The translations under genes were made by a program, and so were the position numbers. Under the pieces are notes generated by a model. The model was not told where the DNA came from and did not search any database. It saw only the letters and a program-made list of their open reading frames with translations. Source: an uncultured Clostridium sp. (GTDB taxonomy: Bacteria > Bacillota > Clostridia > Lachnospirales > Lachnospiraceae). From it: a DNA stretch of 17,978 bases. Within the stretch, counting starts at the first letter, position 1. Each line of letters begins with the position of its first letter. Positions 1-7,891 of the stretch are shown here, in pieces. Location of the stretch: positions 1 to 17,978 of the forward strand of contig UQJF01000055.1 of assembly GCA_900541315.1 (NCBI GenBank), in the 5' to 3' direction.

Positions 1-81
1 GATTTTAGTCCATGGCTTAGCACTATTTCTTCAGTTCAACTCCGAAAGACAGGTACTATAACGCACATGAAAAAGAAAGTC

Positions 82-1947
82 TTAGAAGAAGCGAATCTTC
101 TTTACCATCTCCACAAATTCCCGGTTGTTTCTGGTCTTTGCAAAGAGGTCTAATATCTTTTCTACTGCCTCATCCGGCTTTAGGGAATTGGTAGCTTTGC
201 GGATAATATCCACTGCCTCTGCCTCTTCTTTTGTAAGGAGCAGATCGTCTCTTCTGGTACCTGATTTTAAAATGTCAATGGCTGGGAATATACGTTTTTC
301 AGACAGCTTACGGTCCAGTACCAGTTCCATATTGCCGGTACCCTTAAATTCCTCGTAAACTACGTCATCCATACGGCTTCCGGTATCTACCAGGGCAGTT
401 GCAAGAATGGTCAGACTGCCTTTTTCACGCATATTTCTTGCTGCACCGAAGAAGCGTTTCGGCATATGGAGCGCTGCCGGATCAAGACCTCCGGAAAGTG
501 TGCGGCCGCTTGGCGCAACTGTCAGGTTGTAGGCTCTTGCCAGACGGGTGATACTGTCTAAAAGGATGATAACATCTCTTCCATGCTCTACCAGACGTTT
601 TGCCCGCTCAATGACCATTTCAGATACACGCTTGTGACGCTCCGGAAGCTCGTCAAAGGTGGAATAAATAACTTCTACATTTGGCCCTACAATAGCTTCC
701 TTAATGTCTGTTACTTCCTCAGGACGCTCATCGATCAGCAGGATCATCAGATGCATATCCGGATGATTGGTGGTAATGGCCTTTGCCACCTGTTTTAAGA
801 GAGTAGTCTTACCTGCTTTTGGCGGGGAAACGATCATACCACGCTGTCCTTTACCAATAGGTGCCAGCAGATCTAACACGCGCATGGCAACAGTGGTCTT
901 CTCTCTTGGATTTTCCATGTGGAGACGCTGATTTGGGAAGATCGGGGTCAGGTCCTCGAAGTTTGGTCTTGTTTCTGTGGCACTTAAGGGATAACCATTG
1001 ACTGTTTTAATATAAAGAAGTGCGGCAAATTTTTCTGTAGCTGCTTTTATTCTTCTGTTTCCGATAATGATATCACCGGTCTTTAAGTTGAAACGGCGGA
1101 TCTGGGACGGTGCTACGTAAACGTCATTTTCACCTGGAAGGAAGTTTTCACAGCGAATGAAACCGAAACCGTCAGGCATGACCTCTAAGATACCGTTTGC
1201 CTCGATACCACTATCTAATTCCGTCATGTCCTGTGTAGTCAGCCCCATGGCATCATTTCTGTATTCAGGTCTTGTCATGCGCTCCTGATTGTCCATATTC
1301 TGACTGTTATTCTGTCCATAGGTCTGATTCTGGGCAGAATAGCCCTGACTGGTAGAAGCTGCTGTCTGGGACTGGGAAACCGCAGTGCCAGATTCGGAAT
1401 TGTCACGGTAGCTGCTGCTATTTCCGCTATTGTTATTATTATTGCTGTTATTATTGTAATTATTGTTATTGTTGCTGTTATTGCTATTGTTGCTGTAATT
1501 GTTATTATTGTTGTATCGATTATTGTTGTAATTGTTGTTTCCGTAGGTACGGATCTGAGGACGGGTCTGACCGTAACGCTCATAGCTTCTGTTATTTCTC
1601 TGGTTGTCACGGGAACGGTTGTCCTGGCTGCGGTTCTCCTGTGGGCGGGTCTCCTGACTGCGGTTTTCACGGTTTTCCTGGGAACGGTTCTCCTGTTCAT
1701 GACTTTCCTGATAACGTGAGCTTTGTGGGCGGGTCTCCTGAACACGGTTTTCCTGCGTTTTGGGAGCCGGGACCTGCTTTGCCGGTGCTGGTGCTGCTGT
1801 CTCTTTTTCCTGCTTTCCTTTCTCTTCTTGTTCGCATAAAAGGTCGATGATCTCAGCCTTGCGGAGACCGCTGATACCTTTTATCCCCTCTTGTTTTGCC
1901 AGATCCTTCAGGGTAGTAAGGGACAATGTTTCTAATTTTTCACGCAT
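82..1947 (-). CDS. rho: Transcription termination factor Rho with Asn/Gln-rich insert
   Basis: Rho is a hexameric RNA-dependent ATPase that loads on untranslated RNA and terminates transcription. The 621-residue protein has an N-terminal Rho_N helical domain (about 1-45), a low-complexity insert (about 48-240), a cold-shock-like RNA-binding domain (about 247-300, with PDGFGFIR), and a RecA-type ATPase. The ATPase shows Walker [10 protein letters not shown] at 374-382, Walker B VIILLD at 459-464, and the secondary-site loop [18 protein letters not shown] near 484-501. The E. coli protein is about 420 residues, so the excess is the insert. That insert has repeated ENRSQ-like units (about 66-115) followed by poly-Asn tracts broken by Tyr and Ser (about 135-173). 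The start is supported by AGGAG seven bases upstream of ATG. The identification is certain from the ATPase core; the role of the insert is inference. Confidence 0.97.
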   Translation of the reverse strand: MREKLETLSLTTLKDLAKQEGIKGISGLRKAEIIDLLCEQEEKGKQEKETAAPAPAKQVPAPKTQENRVQETRPQSSRYQESHEQENRSQENRENRSQETRPQENRSQDNRSRDNQRNNRSYERYGQTRPQIRTYGNNNYNNNRYNNNNNYSNNSNNSNNNNNYNNNSNNNNNSGNSSSYRDNSESGTAVSQSQTAASTSQGYSAQNQTYGQNNSQNMDNQERMTRPEYRNDAMGLTTQDMTELDSGIEANGILEVMPDGFGFIRCENFLPGENDVYVAPSQIRRFNLKTGDIIIGNRRIKAATEKFAALLYIKTVNGYPLSATETRPNFEDLTPIFPNQRLHMENPREKTTVAMRVLDLLAPIGKGQRGMIVSPPKAGKTTLLKQVAKAITTNHPDMHLMILLIDERPEEVTDIKEAIVGPNVEVIYSTFDELPERHKRVSEMVIERAKRLVEHGRDVIILLDSITRLARAYNLTVAPSGRTLSGGLDPAALHMPKRFFGAARNMREKGSLTILATALVDTGSRMDDVVYEEFKGTGNMELVLDRKLSEKRIFPAIDILKSGTRRDDLLLTKEEAEAVDIIRKATNSLKPDEAVEKILDLFAKTRNNREFVEMVKKIRFF

Positions 1948-1983
1948 ATTATTCTCCTATCTGTTATGCATTCATGATCGCAA

Positions 1984-2011
1984 TGTATATAATTTTTCAT
2001 ATTGTAAACAA
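1984..2011 (-). promoter_or_regulatory. Candidate promoter of rho
   Basis: On the minus strand, TTGTTT (2006-2011) and TATACA (1984-1989) are separated by 16 bases, about 37 bases upstream of the Rho start. This fits a sigma-A-type promoter with a modest -35. It is the only reasonable candidate between rho and the rarA terminator, and its presence suggests rho is transcribed separately from rarA. Confidence 0.45.
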
Positions 2012-2057
2012 CGGGATTTTTTCCAGATACAGAAATTTCCTTAAAATAAATAGACAG

Positions 2058-2085
2058 AGCCTGCAGGCAGAATGAACTGCAGGCT
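2058..2085. terminator. Intrinsic terminator hairpin downstream of rarA
   Basis: A perfect 9-bp stem AGCCTGCAG / CTGCAGGCT closes a loop of 10 bases. On the plus strand it is followed by GTTTTTCTTT. On the minus strand, the direction in which rarA ends 31 bases earlier, it is followed by a looser T-rich run (CTGTCTATTTATTTT). It can act in both directions. Its clear job here is to end the rarA transcript before rho. Confidence 0.65.
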
Positions 2086-2116
2086 GTTTTTCTTTACTTA
2101 TTATAGTACGAAAATG

Positions 2117-3433
2117 CTACTCTTTCAACCATTTCATATGCTCTTTTATCTGCTTTTCGTATCCATTATCCGATGGTTCATAAAAAATCGTGCCTTCCAT
2201 ACCATCAGGAAGATATTGTTGGTTTACATAATGTTTCGGGTAATCGTGGGCATATTTGTAGCCTTCGCCATGTCCTAATTTTGCAGCACCCTTATAATGA
2301 CGGTCCTGAAGATGAACAGGTACCGGCATGGTGCGGGTAGTCTTTACATTTTCCATGGCATTCTGGATCGCCATATAGGAAGCATTGCTCTTTGGGGCAC
2401 AGGCTACATAGGAAGCCGCCTGGGAAAGGATGATCTGGGCTTCAGGAAGTCCGATGCGCTCTGCTGCAAGGGAAGCACTCACTGCCACGCTTAACGCCTG
2501 TGGATCTGCATTTCCCACATCTTCGGAAGCGCAGATCATAATACGCCTGGCAATAAATTTAATATCTTCCCCTGCATACAGCATACGGGCCAGATAATAA
2601 ACAGCTGCATCCGGGTCTGAGCCCCGCATACTTTTAATGAAGGCGGAAACCGTATCATAATGGTTGTCCCCGTCTTTATCATAGCGCACTGCCCGCTTCT
2701 GTATACATTCCTGGGCAGCTGCCAGGTCAATATGTATCAGACCATCTTCACTGCGCCCGGTAGTGAGAACACCCAGTTCAATGGCATTTAAGGCTGCTCT
2801 GGCATCACCGTTGGCTGTATCTGCCAGAAAATCTGCAGCATCCTCATCCAGCTTTACCCGGTAAGTGCCCATACCACGTTCTGTATCAGTAACTGCCCTG
2901 TGGATCAGCTCCTTGATATCCTCTTTTTCCAGTGGCTTTAACTCAAAAATACGGGATCTGGAAAGAAGCGCCCCATTGACCTCAAAGTAGGGATTTTCCG
3001 TTGTTGCGCCGATCAGCGTCAAGGTACCGTCTTCTACAAAGGGAAGAAGATAGTCCTGCTGGCCTTTATTGAAACGGTGGATCTCGTCTACAAAGAGGAT
3101 CGTCCGCCGTCCGTACATTCCCATATTGTTTTTTGCCTCTGAAACCACTTCTTCCATATCTTTTTTGCCAGCTACTGTGGCATTGATCTGTTTAAAATCA
3201 GCCTGTGTGGTATTGGCAATGACCTTTGCAAGAGTGGTCTTTCCTGTGCCTGGGGGACCATAAAATATAACAGATCCCAGTTTATCTGCCTTGATCGCCC
3301 GGTAAAGCAGCTTATCTTTTCCAATGATATGCTGCTGCCCCACTACTTCGTCCAGTGTCCGGGGACGGAGCCTGGATGCCAGGGGGGACTCTTTTTCCAT
3401 GGCATTTTCTCTCATATAATCAAATAAATCCAT
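2117..3433 (-). CDS. rarA: Replication-associated recombination protein A (RarA/MgsA)
   Basis: RarA is an AAA+ ATPase related to clamp loaders (MgsA in E. coli, WRNIP1 in eukaryotes). It acts at stalled replication forks with single-stranded DNA-binding protein. The 438-residue length is normal for the family. Visible motifs are the N-terminal PLASRLRPRTLDEVVGQ signature (17-33), Walker A GPPGTGKTT (59-67), Walker B TILFVDEIHRF (111-121) with the DE pair at 116-117, and sensor 1 GATTENP (about 142-148). The C-terminal half, about 250-425, is the family tetramerisation region with PDAAVYYLARML. The start is preceded by GGAGAG about eight bases upstream. It lies 208 bases downstream of the deacetylase gene on the same strand and ends at a hairpin terminator. 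Confidence 0.95.
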   Translation of the reverse strand: MDLFDYMRENAMEKESPLASRLRPRTLDEVVGQQHIIGKDKLLYRAIKADKLGSVIFYGPPGTGKTTLAKVIANTTQADFKQINATVAGKKDMEEVVSEAKNNMGMYGRRTILFVDEIHRFNKGQQDYLLPFVEDGTLTLIGATTENPYFEVNGALLSRSRIFELKPLEKEDIKELIHRAVTDTERGMGTYRVKLDEDAADFLADTANGDARAALNAIELGVLTTGRSEDGLIHIDLAAAQECIQKRAVRYDKDGDNHYDTVSAFIKSMRGSDPDAAVYYLARMLYAGEDIKFIARRIMICASEDVGNADPQALSVAVSASLAAERIGLPEAQIILSQAASYVACAPKSNASYMAIQNAMENVKTTRTMPVPVHLQDRHYKGAAKLGHGEGYKYAHDYPKHYVNQQYLPDGMEGTIFYEPSDNGYEKQIKEHMKWLKE

Positions 3434-3641
3434 TTATTTTCTCTCCATACCTTTTCGCTATGTACTTGTTGCCACTGATATTATTACTCAGATCACTACT
3501 CCGATCGTCACTTTGATTCCCACGCTGACACGCTCCACCGCCTGCCATCACAGGCTGAACCTTCCGTATATGGCCCGGTAAAAATATGACCCGGTAAAAA
3601 CAAATGCCACCTGCACAGTGACGCCTGTTTTCCTTGCGGAC
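3434..3641. other. Intergenic stretch with a small imperfect tandem repeat
   Basis: No gene is supported in these 208 bases. The sequence contains two adjacent copies of a 16-base unit (3570-3585 and 3586-3601) sharing the core CCCGGTAAAAA, and a 5-bp GCCTG/CAGGC hairpin at 3540-3555 without a T tract. I see no convincing promoter or terminator, so whether rarA is co-transcribed with the deacetylase gene is open. Confidence 0.35.
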
Positions 3642-4337
3642 TCATTCGATCAGTAATTCATCTGCCGTTACAAAAACATATCCTTCCTTTTGCAGTATAT
3701 CGATCAATTCCAGAGCTGCTTCTACAGAGGAAGGAAATATATCATGTAATAATATAATATCCCCATCTTTTACATCTTTCAAGACCTGACGAATGATCTT
3801 TCCTGTATCTTTCAGCTTCCAGTCCAGGGAATCCAGTGACCACAGGACAGGTGTCATTCCAATCTCTTCTTCCAGCTCTTCATTCCAGTCTCCATAGGGC
3901 GGCCGTATATATTCCGGGCGTTTCCCTGTAATAGCTTCAATCTGTTCCTGTGTATGTTCCACCGCTTCACAGACCGCCTTCGCTCCTGCTTTCGTCAGCT
4001 GGATATGTTCATAACTGTGGTTGCCGATCAGATGCCCTTCTTCACTCATCCGCTTTACAATGTCTTCTTCTCCTTCTATGTTCTTTCCCATAAGGAAAAA
4101 GGTGGCATGGACCCCACGTTCTTTCAGACCGTCTAATAAGATGGGGGTATATTTCCGGCTTGGACCATCATCAAAGGTCAACGCTATATACTTTGGCGTG
4201 CCTGCTGTTTTTGAAATTACCGGAAGGGAAAATATTTTTTCTGTATCAGTATGACCATTTTTCAGGAAGAGGGCGGACAGAAAAAGATCCGTAGTAAGAA
4301 GTAAAAAGAGAAAATATTTTATATATCGGTTATGCAT
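3642..4337 (-). CDS. Membrane-anchored polysaccharide deacetylase (NodB fold)
   Basis: This is a carbohydrate esterase family 4 enzyme, which removes N-acetyl groups from surface glycans such as peptidoglycan or related polymers using a divalent metal. From the chosen ATG the protein is 231 residues. An N-terminal hydrophobic segment (YFLFLLLTTDLFLSALFL) acts as a signal anchor. All NodB motifs are present: TFDDGP (motif 1, near residue 54), HSYEH (metal-binding His pair, near 107), RPPYGDW (motif 3, near 145), DSLDW (motif 4) and LLHD (catalytic-base His, near 198). The start is the ATG at 4337, because AGGTGA lies eight bases before it; an in-frame GTG four codons upstream overlaps that site and is less likely. 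The substrate cannot be told from sequence. The nearby GH25 lysozyme makes a wall-remodelling role plausible. Confidence 0.9.
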   Translation of the reverse strand: MHNRYIKYFLFLLLTTDLFLSALFLKNGHTDTEKIFSLPVISKTAGTPKYIALTFDDGPSRKYTPILLDGLKERGVHATFFLMGKNIEGEEDIVKRMSEEGHLIGNHSYEHIQLTKAGAKAVCEAVEHTQEQIEAITGKRPEYIRPPYGDWNEELEEEIGMTPVLWSLDSLDWKLKDTGKIIRQVLKDVKDGDIILLHDIFPSSVEAALELIDILQKEGYVFVTADELLIE

Positions 4338-4383
4338 GACACAGATCACCTAAAGACTGGTATCTGTTTATTTTATGCTGAAA

Positions 4384-4412
4384 AATATTGAAAAATACTG
4401 TTTTTATGTCAA
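4384..4412 (-). promoter_or_regulatory. Candidate promoter of the polysaccharide deacetylase
   Basis: The minus strand has a perfect -35 box TTGACA (4407-4412) and, 17 bases on, a weak -10 AATATT (4384-4389), about 47 bases before the deacetylase start. The -10 overlaps an 11-base direct repeat of TGAAAAATA(T/C)T. The strong -35 makes a promoter likely; the exact -10 is uncertain. Confidence 0.45.
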
Positions 4413-4454
4413 ATGTTAAAACAGGATCCAGCAGGTCTAAACAATCTGAAAGAA

Positions 4455-4490
4455 ACATAGGACCTTTCGCATGCACGAATGGTCCTATGT
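4455..4490 (-). terminator. Intrinsic terminator of the GH25 lysozyme gene
   Basis: A perfect 10-bp stem ACATAGGACC / GGTCCTATGT encloses an inner TTCG/CGAA stem around CATGCA. On the minus strand it is followed by TTCTTTC. It begins 31 bases after the lysozyme stop codon and separates that gene from the deacetylase promoter. Confidence 0.75.
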
Positions 4491-4521
4491 CTTTTAGGGA
4501 CTTATTTCACAGCCCTGTTTA

Positions 4522-6456
4522 TCAGCCTGGTGCCTGACCAGTAGTTATCTCACTGCTGTTTCCTGTATTAGCGGAGTCCTTCTTTACTCCCGGTCCTACG
4601 TTTTTGCCTGTTACTTTCTGATCATCAGAAGAGGAACCTGAATTACTGTTGCCTGATGGACCTTCAGAAGGATTTACAGGGGTGATCTGTACGTTATTGC
4701 CTGTATTACCTGTATTGCTGCCTGAAACATTATTGCCGGTATTTGTATTTCCTGGATCCTGGCTATTCTGGTTACTGTCACTATTTTCCTGGCTCTGGAC
4801 ACTTAATGCTCCATCTGCACCAGCCTGGTAAACAGTTCCATTTATCTCTATTGACCTGCCAGCGACCATGCGGCCATCTGAAGGATCCAGATAATAATGG
4901 ATTCCACCTGCATCGATCATACCGGTTGCCATGCGCCCATCACCATTAAAGTAATACCATGCGCCGTCTAACTGTCTCCAGCCGGTTGCCATAGCACCTG
5001 AGCCTTTCAGGTAATATTTACTGCCTGCTTCTGTAAGCCAGCCGGTCTGCATCACACCGTCACTGCCAGTATAGTACCAGATGCCATTATCATTGATCCA
5101 CCCCTTTAACATATCACCGGAGCTGCCAAGATAATACCATTTGCCATTCTGGCCAGTCCAGCCAGTAAGCATTTTCCCGGAATTTTCCAGATAATACCGT
5201 TTGCCGCTGACCTCGATCCAGCCAGTCTGCATCACGCCGTCATTGCCGGTATAGTACCAGGTGCCATTATCATTGATCCAGCCTTTCTTCACAGCGCCGC
5301 TACTTCCAAGGTAGTACCATTTTCCATTTTCTGCCTGCCATCCAGTCTTCATTTTTCCGGTAGTGGTGTCCAGATAGTAACTTGCGCCTGCTACTGTGAT
5401 CCAGCCGGTGGATGCAAGGCCATCTTTGTCCATGTAATACCAGTCATCCCCATCTTTCGCCCAGGCATTTTTCTGCTTCTGGTAATTTGCATAATAATAA
5501 CGCTTTCCGTTAATAGTACGCCAGGTATCAGCGGGGATCACAGAAGAAAAGTCCTTAAACTGAAAGTCAATATCCACTCTTGTTTTGATGCCATTTACAG
5601 AGCCACTGCTGGTTGCCTGCCACATCACCGGATTCTGGTAGGTTGGGCGGGCAGAATAACGTGCTACCCATACAGGATAGTTCATCTGGCTCATATCCAG
5701 TTTGTTTTTCAGCCAGTTCTCATTTGCATAGATAATGGGGTAATAACCTGCTTGTGAGATCCGCTTGCAGAACGCATTAGCAATGGCTGCCAGCTCTGAC
5801 TTTGAGAGATTTCCCTGAGTGGAATCTTCCATATCAAAGGCTACGGGATAAGAAATGGGATAATCATTAATAAGGTTTAACACAAAATCTGCTTCCTGGA
5901 CTGCCATATCTGTGGTAGTTGCAAGGGAATAAATATAAACGCCTACTTTAATACCATTGGCAGCTGCATTCTGGATATTTTTGTGGAAATATGGATCTAC
6001 CGCCCCTTTTGAACGTGTTCCCAGCATAACAAAGGAAATATCATCCTTTGCCACCTGGCTCCAGTTGATCTCTTCCTGCCATCTGGATACGTCAATTCCA
6101 CGATGGAGCACATTCTGGATGGCACTTCCGTCCGGCATCTGATAGGTACCGTTTACTTTCTTCCAGGCATTGGCATTTGCAGTAGTGTCACTGGAGGAAG
6201 TGTTTGAATTATTGGTATTATTGTTGTTATTGGTATTATTGTTATTGTTTGAATTATTGGTATTTGGTGTGGAATTGGAAGAAGTCTTATTTCCCGGATC
6301 TCCAGGTCCTCCGGCAGAGATCTCTGTTACACGGGAAGCGTCATCTCCCGGACCAGCTGCCAGTGCAGGAACAGCATTTCCCAGGCTTGCAAGTCCCAAA
6401 ACGCCTGCCAATGCCAGTGCCCGGCAGCGCTTTATCATTTTATCTGTACGATTCAT
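4522..6456 (-). CDS. Secreted GH25 lysozyme with about 12 cell-wall-binding repeats
   Basis: This is a secreted muramidase of glycoside hydrolase family 25, which cuts the MurNAc-GlcNAc bond of peptidoglycan. From the chosen ATG it is 644 residues: signal peptide (about 1-34, basic MIKRCRALALAG then a hydrophobic run ending AVPALAA), an Asn/Ser/Thr-rich linker (about 57-95), the GH25 domain (about 118-302), 12 aromatic-glycine repeats of about 20 residues (about 310-553, pattern GxWYYxxxxGxMxTGW), and a Ser/Asn/Gly-rich tail. Catalytic-type residues are visible in GIDVSRW and in AFDMED (the DxE motif), with VDIDFQF near the domain end. The start is the ATG at 6456 with AGGAG eight bases upstream; an in-frame upstream ATG at 6495 would place the terminator hairpin inside the coding region. 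The repeats are the CW_binding_1 type known from choline-binding proteins; choline as ligand is inferred from the neighbouring Lic-type gene. Confidence 0.93.
   Translation of the reverse strand: MNRTDKMIKRCRALALAGVLGLASLGNAVPALAAGPGDDASRVTEISAGGPGDPGNKTSSNSTPNTNNSNNNNNTNNNNNTNNSNTSSSDTTANANAWKKVNGTYQMPDGSAIQNVLHRGIDVSRWQEEINWSQVAKDDISFVMLGTRSKGAVDPYFHKNIQNAAANGIKVGVYIYSLATTTDMAVQEADFVLNLINDYPISYPVAFDMEDSTQGNLSKSELAAIANAFCKRISQAGYYPIIYANENWLKNKLDMSQMNYPVWVARYSARPTYQNPVMWQATSSGSVNGIKTRVDIDFQFKDFSSVIPADTWRTINGKRYYYANYQKQKNAWAKDGDDWYYMDKDGLASTGWITVAGASYYLDTTTGKMKTGWQAENGKWYYLGSSGAVKKGWINDNGTWYYTGNDGVMQTGWIEVSGKRYYLENSGKMLTGWTGQNGKWYYLGSSGDMLKGWINDNGIWYYTGSDGVMQTGWLTEAGSKYYLKGSGAMATGWRQLDGAWYYFNGDGRMATGMIDAGGIHYYLDPSDGRMVAGRSIEINGTVYQAGADGALSVQSQENSDSNQNSQDPGNTNTGNNVSGSNTGNTGNNVQITPVNPSEGPSGNSNSGSSSDDQKVTGKNVGPGVKKDSANTGNSSEITTGQAPG
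4978..5337 (-). repeat. 60-codon tandem duplication inside the wall-binding repeats
   Basis: Within the lysozyme repeat array, the blocks encoded by 5158-5337 and 4978-5157 are each exactly 60 codons and align as three repeats each. Both contain GKWYYLGSSG, then GWINDNG, then VMQTGW in the same register. The other repeats are more diverged, so this three-repeat block appears to have been copied more recently as one unit. Confidence 0.8.
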
Positions 6457-6468
6457 ATTTTTCTCCTG

Positions 6469-6499
6469 AAAAAGGGGATGTCGCCTGTCTGACATCCCC
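6469..6499 (-). terminator. Intrinsic terminator or attenuator touching the lysozyme RBS
   Basis: Read on the minus strand, a perfect 9-bp stem GGGGATGTC / GACATCCCC with an 8-base loop is followed directly by TTTTT and then by CAGGAG, the ribosome binding site of the lysozyme gene. It has every mark of a Rho-independent terminator. Its position, ending 12 bases before the ATG, means it must be partly read through, conditionally bypassed, or be transcribed from upstream only. Confidence 0.7.
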
Positions 6500-6510
6500 C
6501 ATTATATGAA

Positions 6511-6535
6511 TGTCCTCCCGGATTCCGGGAGAACA
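6511..6535 (-). terminator. Hairpin after the repeat-protein gene
   Basis: The minus-strand RNA forms an 11-bp stem with an AAU triloop (arms TGTTCTCCCGG and CCGGGAGGACA, one G-U pair), starting about 31 bases after the stop codon of the repeat protein. Only TTCAT follows, so termination would be weak. It may instead stabilise the 3' end or form a pair of signals with the stronger hairpin just downstream. TATAAT at 6502-6507 follows it and could be a -10 box for the lysozyme, but I see no -35. Confidence 0.45.
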
Positions 6536-6565
6536 TCTGATCCTTTGTTTACGAAATCCCTCTTA

Positions 6566-7600
6566 TCAGCCTGGTCCGTCTGTACGTCCTGCCACTAAGG
6601 TATCAGAGCTGGATGTGGTCCCTGACGGGTTTGCCGGATTGCTTCCGGAAGGTCCATTACTGGAAGCAGAATTTTTCTTTACGCCAGGTCCGCCATTTTC
6701 ACCTGTTACACCGCCGGAACTGGAGGTACTGCTTGCCGGTGTCTGTGCAGATACGCCGCTTGCATTCTGGCATGCACCGCTTGCATCAAAGTTATAGGTA
6801 GTTCCGCTGATCTCCAGAGAGGTTCCTGCAGTCATCTTTCCACCATTAGACGGGTTCATGTAATAGATCTTATTATCTACCTGGATCCAGCCGGTCATCA
6901 TATGTCCATTGGTATTAAAGTAATACCATGCATTATCGATCTGTTTCCAGCCTACGCTCATCTTTCCATTGCTCTGGTCCATATAGTATTTGCTGCCTTC
7001 GCTGTCAGTAAGCCAGCCAGTAAGCATACGGCCATCTGTATTCAGATAATAGTAATCTGTGTCGACTTTTGCCCAGCCGGTCATCATCTTTCCATCTGTT
7101 CCGAACAGATACCAGTTATTTTTGATCTGTGCCCAGGAATTTACCACGCACTTACCGTTGCTCTGGAAATAGTACCAGGAGCCTTCCATCTGGCGCCAGC
7201 CGGTTCCCATAGAGCCATCACCACGCATAAAATAATAATCGTTTCCGATTTTTAACCAGCCAGTAACCATGGTGCCGTCATCTAAAAAGTAATACCATTT
7301 GCCATATTCCGGATTTGCCCAGCGATTCTGTGCCATTACGCCGTTTGGACGGAAGAAATACCATTTTCCGTCAATCTGTTTAAATCCGGTAGTCATATGT
7401 CCATCGGAAAGGTCCATATAATATTTTCCCTCGCTGGTTTCCAGCCAGCCTGTATATGTCTTGCCCTGATAAATGTAGGTCCAGTGGTCATTTGACTTGG
7501 TCCAGCCATCTGCGGCGTATGAATTGAACGCTGATCCCACTGCCATAGCACCGATCATACCGGCTGCTGCAAGGGCTGCAAAATATTTTTTACGTCCCAT
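6566..7600 (-). CDS. Secreted cell-wall-binding repeat protein without catalytic domain
   Basis: From the chosen ATG the protein is 344 residues: a signal peptide (about 1-29, MGRKKYFAALAAAG to AFNSYAA), then about 12 CW_binding_1-type repeats (about 31-273, for example DGKMMTGW and GRMLTGW), then a Ser/Thr/Gly/Pro-rich tail of about 70 residues. No enzyme domain is present, so it is likely an adhesin, a wall-organising protein or a competitor for the same ligand. The ATG at 7600 has a perfect AGGAGG seven bases upstream, which rules out the longer frame opening at 7672. Its tail shares a motif with the lysozyme tail (VTG-N-GPGVKK-SA). Its leader carries a 29-bp tandem repeat. Choline binding is inferred from family and context, not shown. 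Confidence 0.9.
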   Translation of the reverse strand: MGRKKYFAALAAAGMIGAMAVGSAFNSYAADGWTKSNDHWTYIYQGKTYTGWLETSEGKYYMDLSDGHMTTGFKQIDGKWYFFRPNGVMAQNRWANPEYGKWYYFLDDGTMVTGWLKIGNDYYFMRGDGSMGTGWRQMEGSWYYFQSNGKCVVNSWAQIKNNWYLFGTDGKMMTGWAKVDTDYYYLNTDGRMLTGWLTDSEGSKYYMDQSNGKMSVGWKQIDNAWYYFNTNGHMMTGWIQVDNKIYYMNPSNGGKMTAGTSLEISGTTYNFDASGACQNASGVSAQTPASSTSSSGGVTGENGGPGVKKNSASSNGPSGSNPANPSGTTSSSDTLVAGRTDGPG

Positions 7601-7656
7601 GTCTCTCCTCCTGTTATTTGTGTATCGTGATCTCTTTTTCTTTTCTATGTTTTTCA

Positions 7657-7772
7657 CTGATCCGCTTTTCACTGTTCTGCTTTTGCTGATCTGCTTTTCA
7701 CTATTCTGCTTTTGCTAATCTGCTTTTCACTGTTCTGCTTTTGCTAATCTGCTTTCCACTGATCTGTTTTCA
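7657..7772 (-). repeat. 29-bp tandem repeat in the leader of the repeat-protein gene
   Basis: Three contiguous 29-base units (7657-7685, 7686-7714, 7715-7743) differ at only one or two positions each, and a fourth more diverged unit follows (7744-7772). On the plus strand each unit reads CTGATCTGCTTTTCACTG then TTCTGCTTTTG. Each unit is itself two imperfect half-units of 14-15 bases built on TCTGCTTTT. There are no spacers. It lies between the candidate promoter (7803-7811) and the ATG at 7600, so it would be transcribed as untranslated leader rich in AGCAGA. Confidence 0.85.
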
Positions 7773-7802
7773 CTGTTCGGTCAGTTTTTTTGTTCTTAAT
7801 CA

Positions 7803-7811
7803 AGTATATCA
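7803..7811 (-). promoter_or_regulatory. Candidate extended -10 promoter of the repeat-protein gene
   Basis: The minus strand reads TGATATACT, an extended -10 (TGN followed by TATACT), with no good -35. A start point near 7796 would give a leader of about 195 bases containing the whole 29-bp repeat array. Confidence 0.45.
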
Positions 7812-7868
7812 CAAATGAACTTTCCATGATTAACATTTTTATTACAATTTTCTGAAACCTGGCAGTTG

Positions 7869-7891
7869 GGATCTCTAAAAGAACTGCGGCA
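7869..7891 (-). terminator. Weak hairpin over the stop codon of the Lic-type fusion
   Basis: The last codons form GAACTG-CCG-CAGTTC followed by TTTT and the TAG stop. A 6-bp stem plus four T residues is a weak terminator. No other terminator is visible before the next promoter at about 7803, so partial read-through into the repeat-protein gene is possible. Confidence 0.3.

Noticed and set aside
1275..1745. Minus-strand 156-codon frame rich in Thr, Ile and Arg
   Set aside because: It is the out-of-frame shadow of the Asn/Gln-rich repeats of rho.
6170..6509. Two plus-strand frames of about 100 codons, one Leu-rich and TM-like
   Set aside because: They are antisense to the poly-Asn linker and signal peptide of the lysozyme, which produces Leu/Val/Tyr runs by composition.
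6566..7672. Longer start for the repeat protein, adding 24 residues
   Set aside because: The added residues are very basic and precede the signal peptide; AGGAGG sits properly before ATG 7600 and would lie inside the extended reading frame.
7657..7772. CRISPR array
   Set aside because: The 29-bp units are contiguous, with no spacers and no cas genes.
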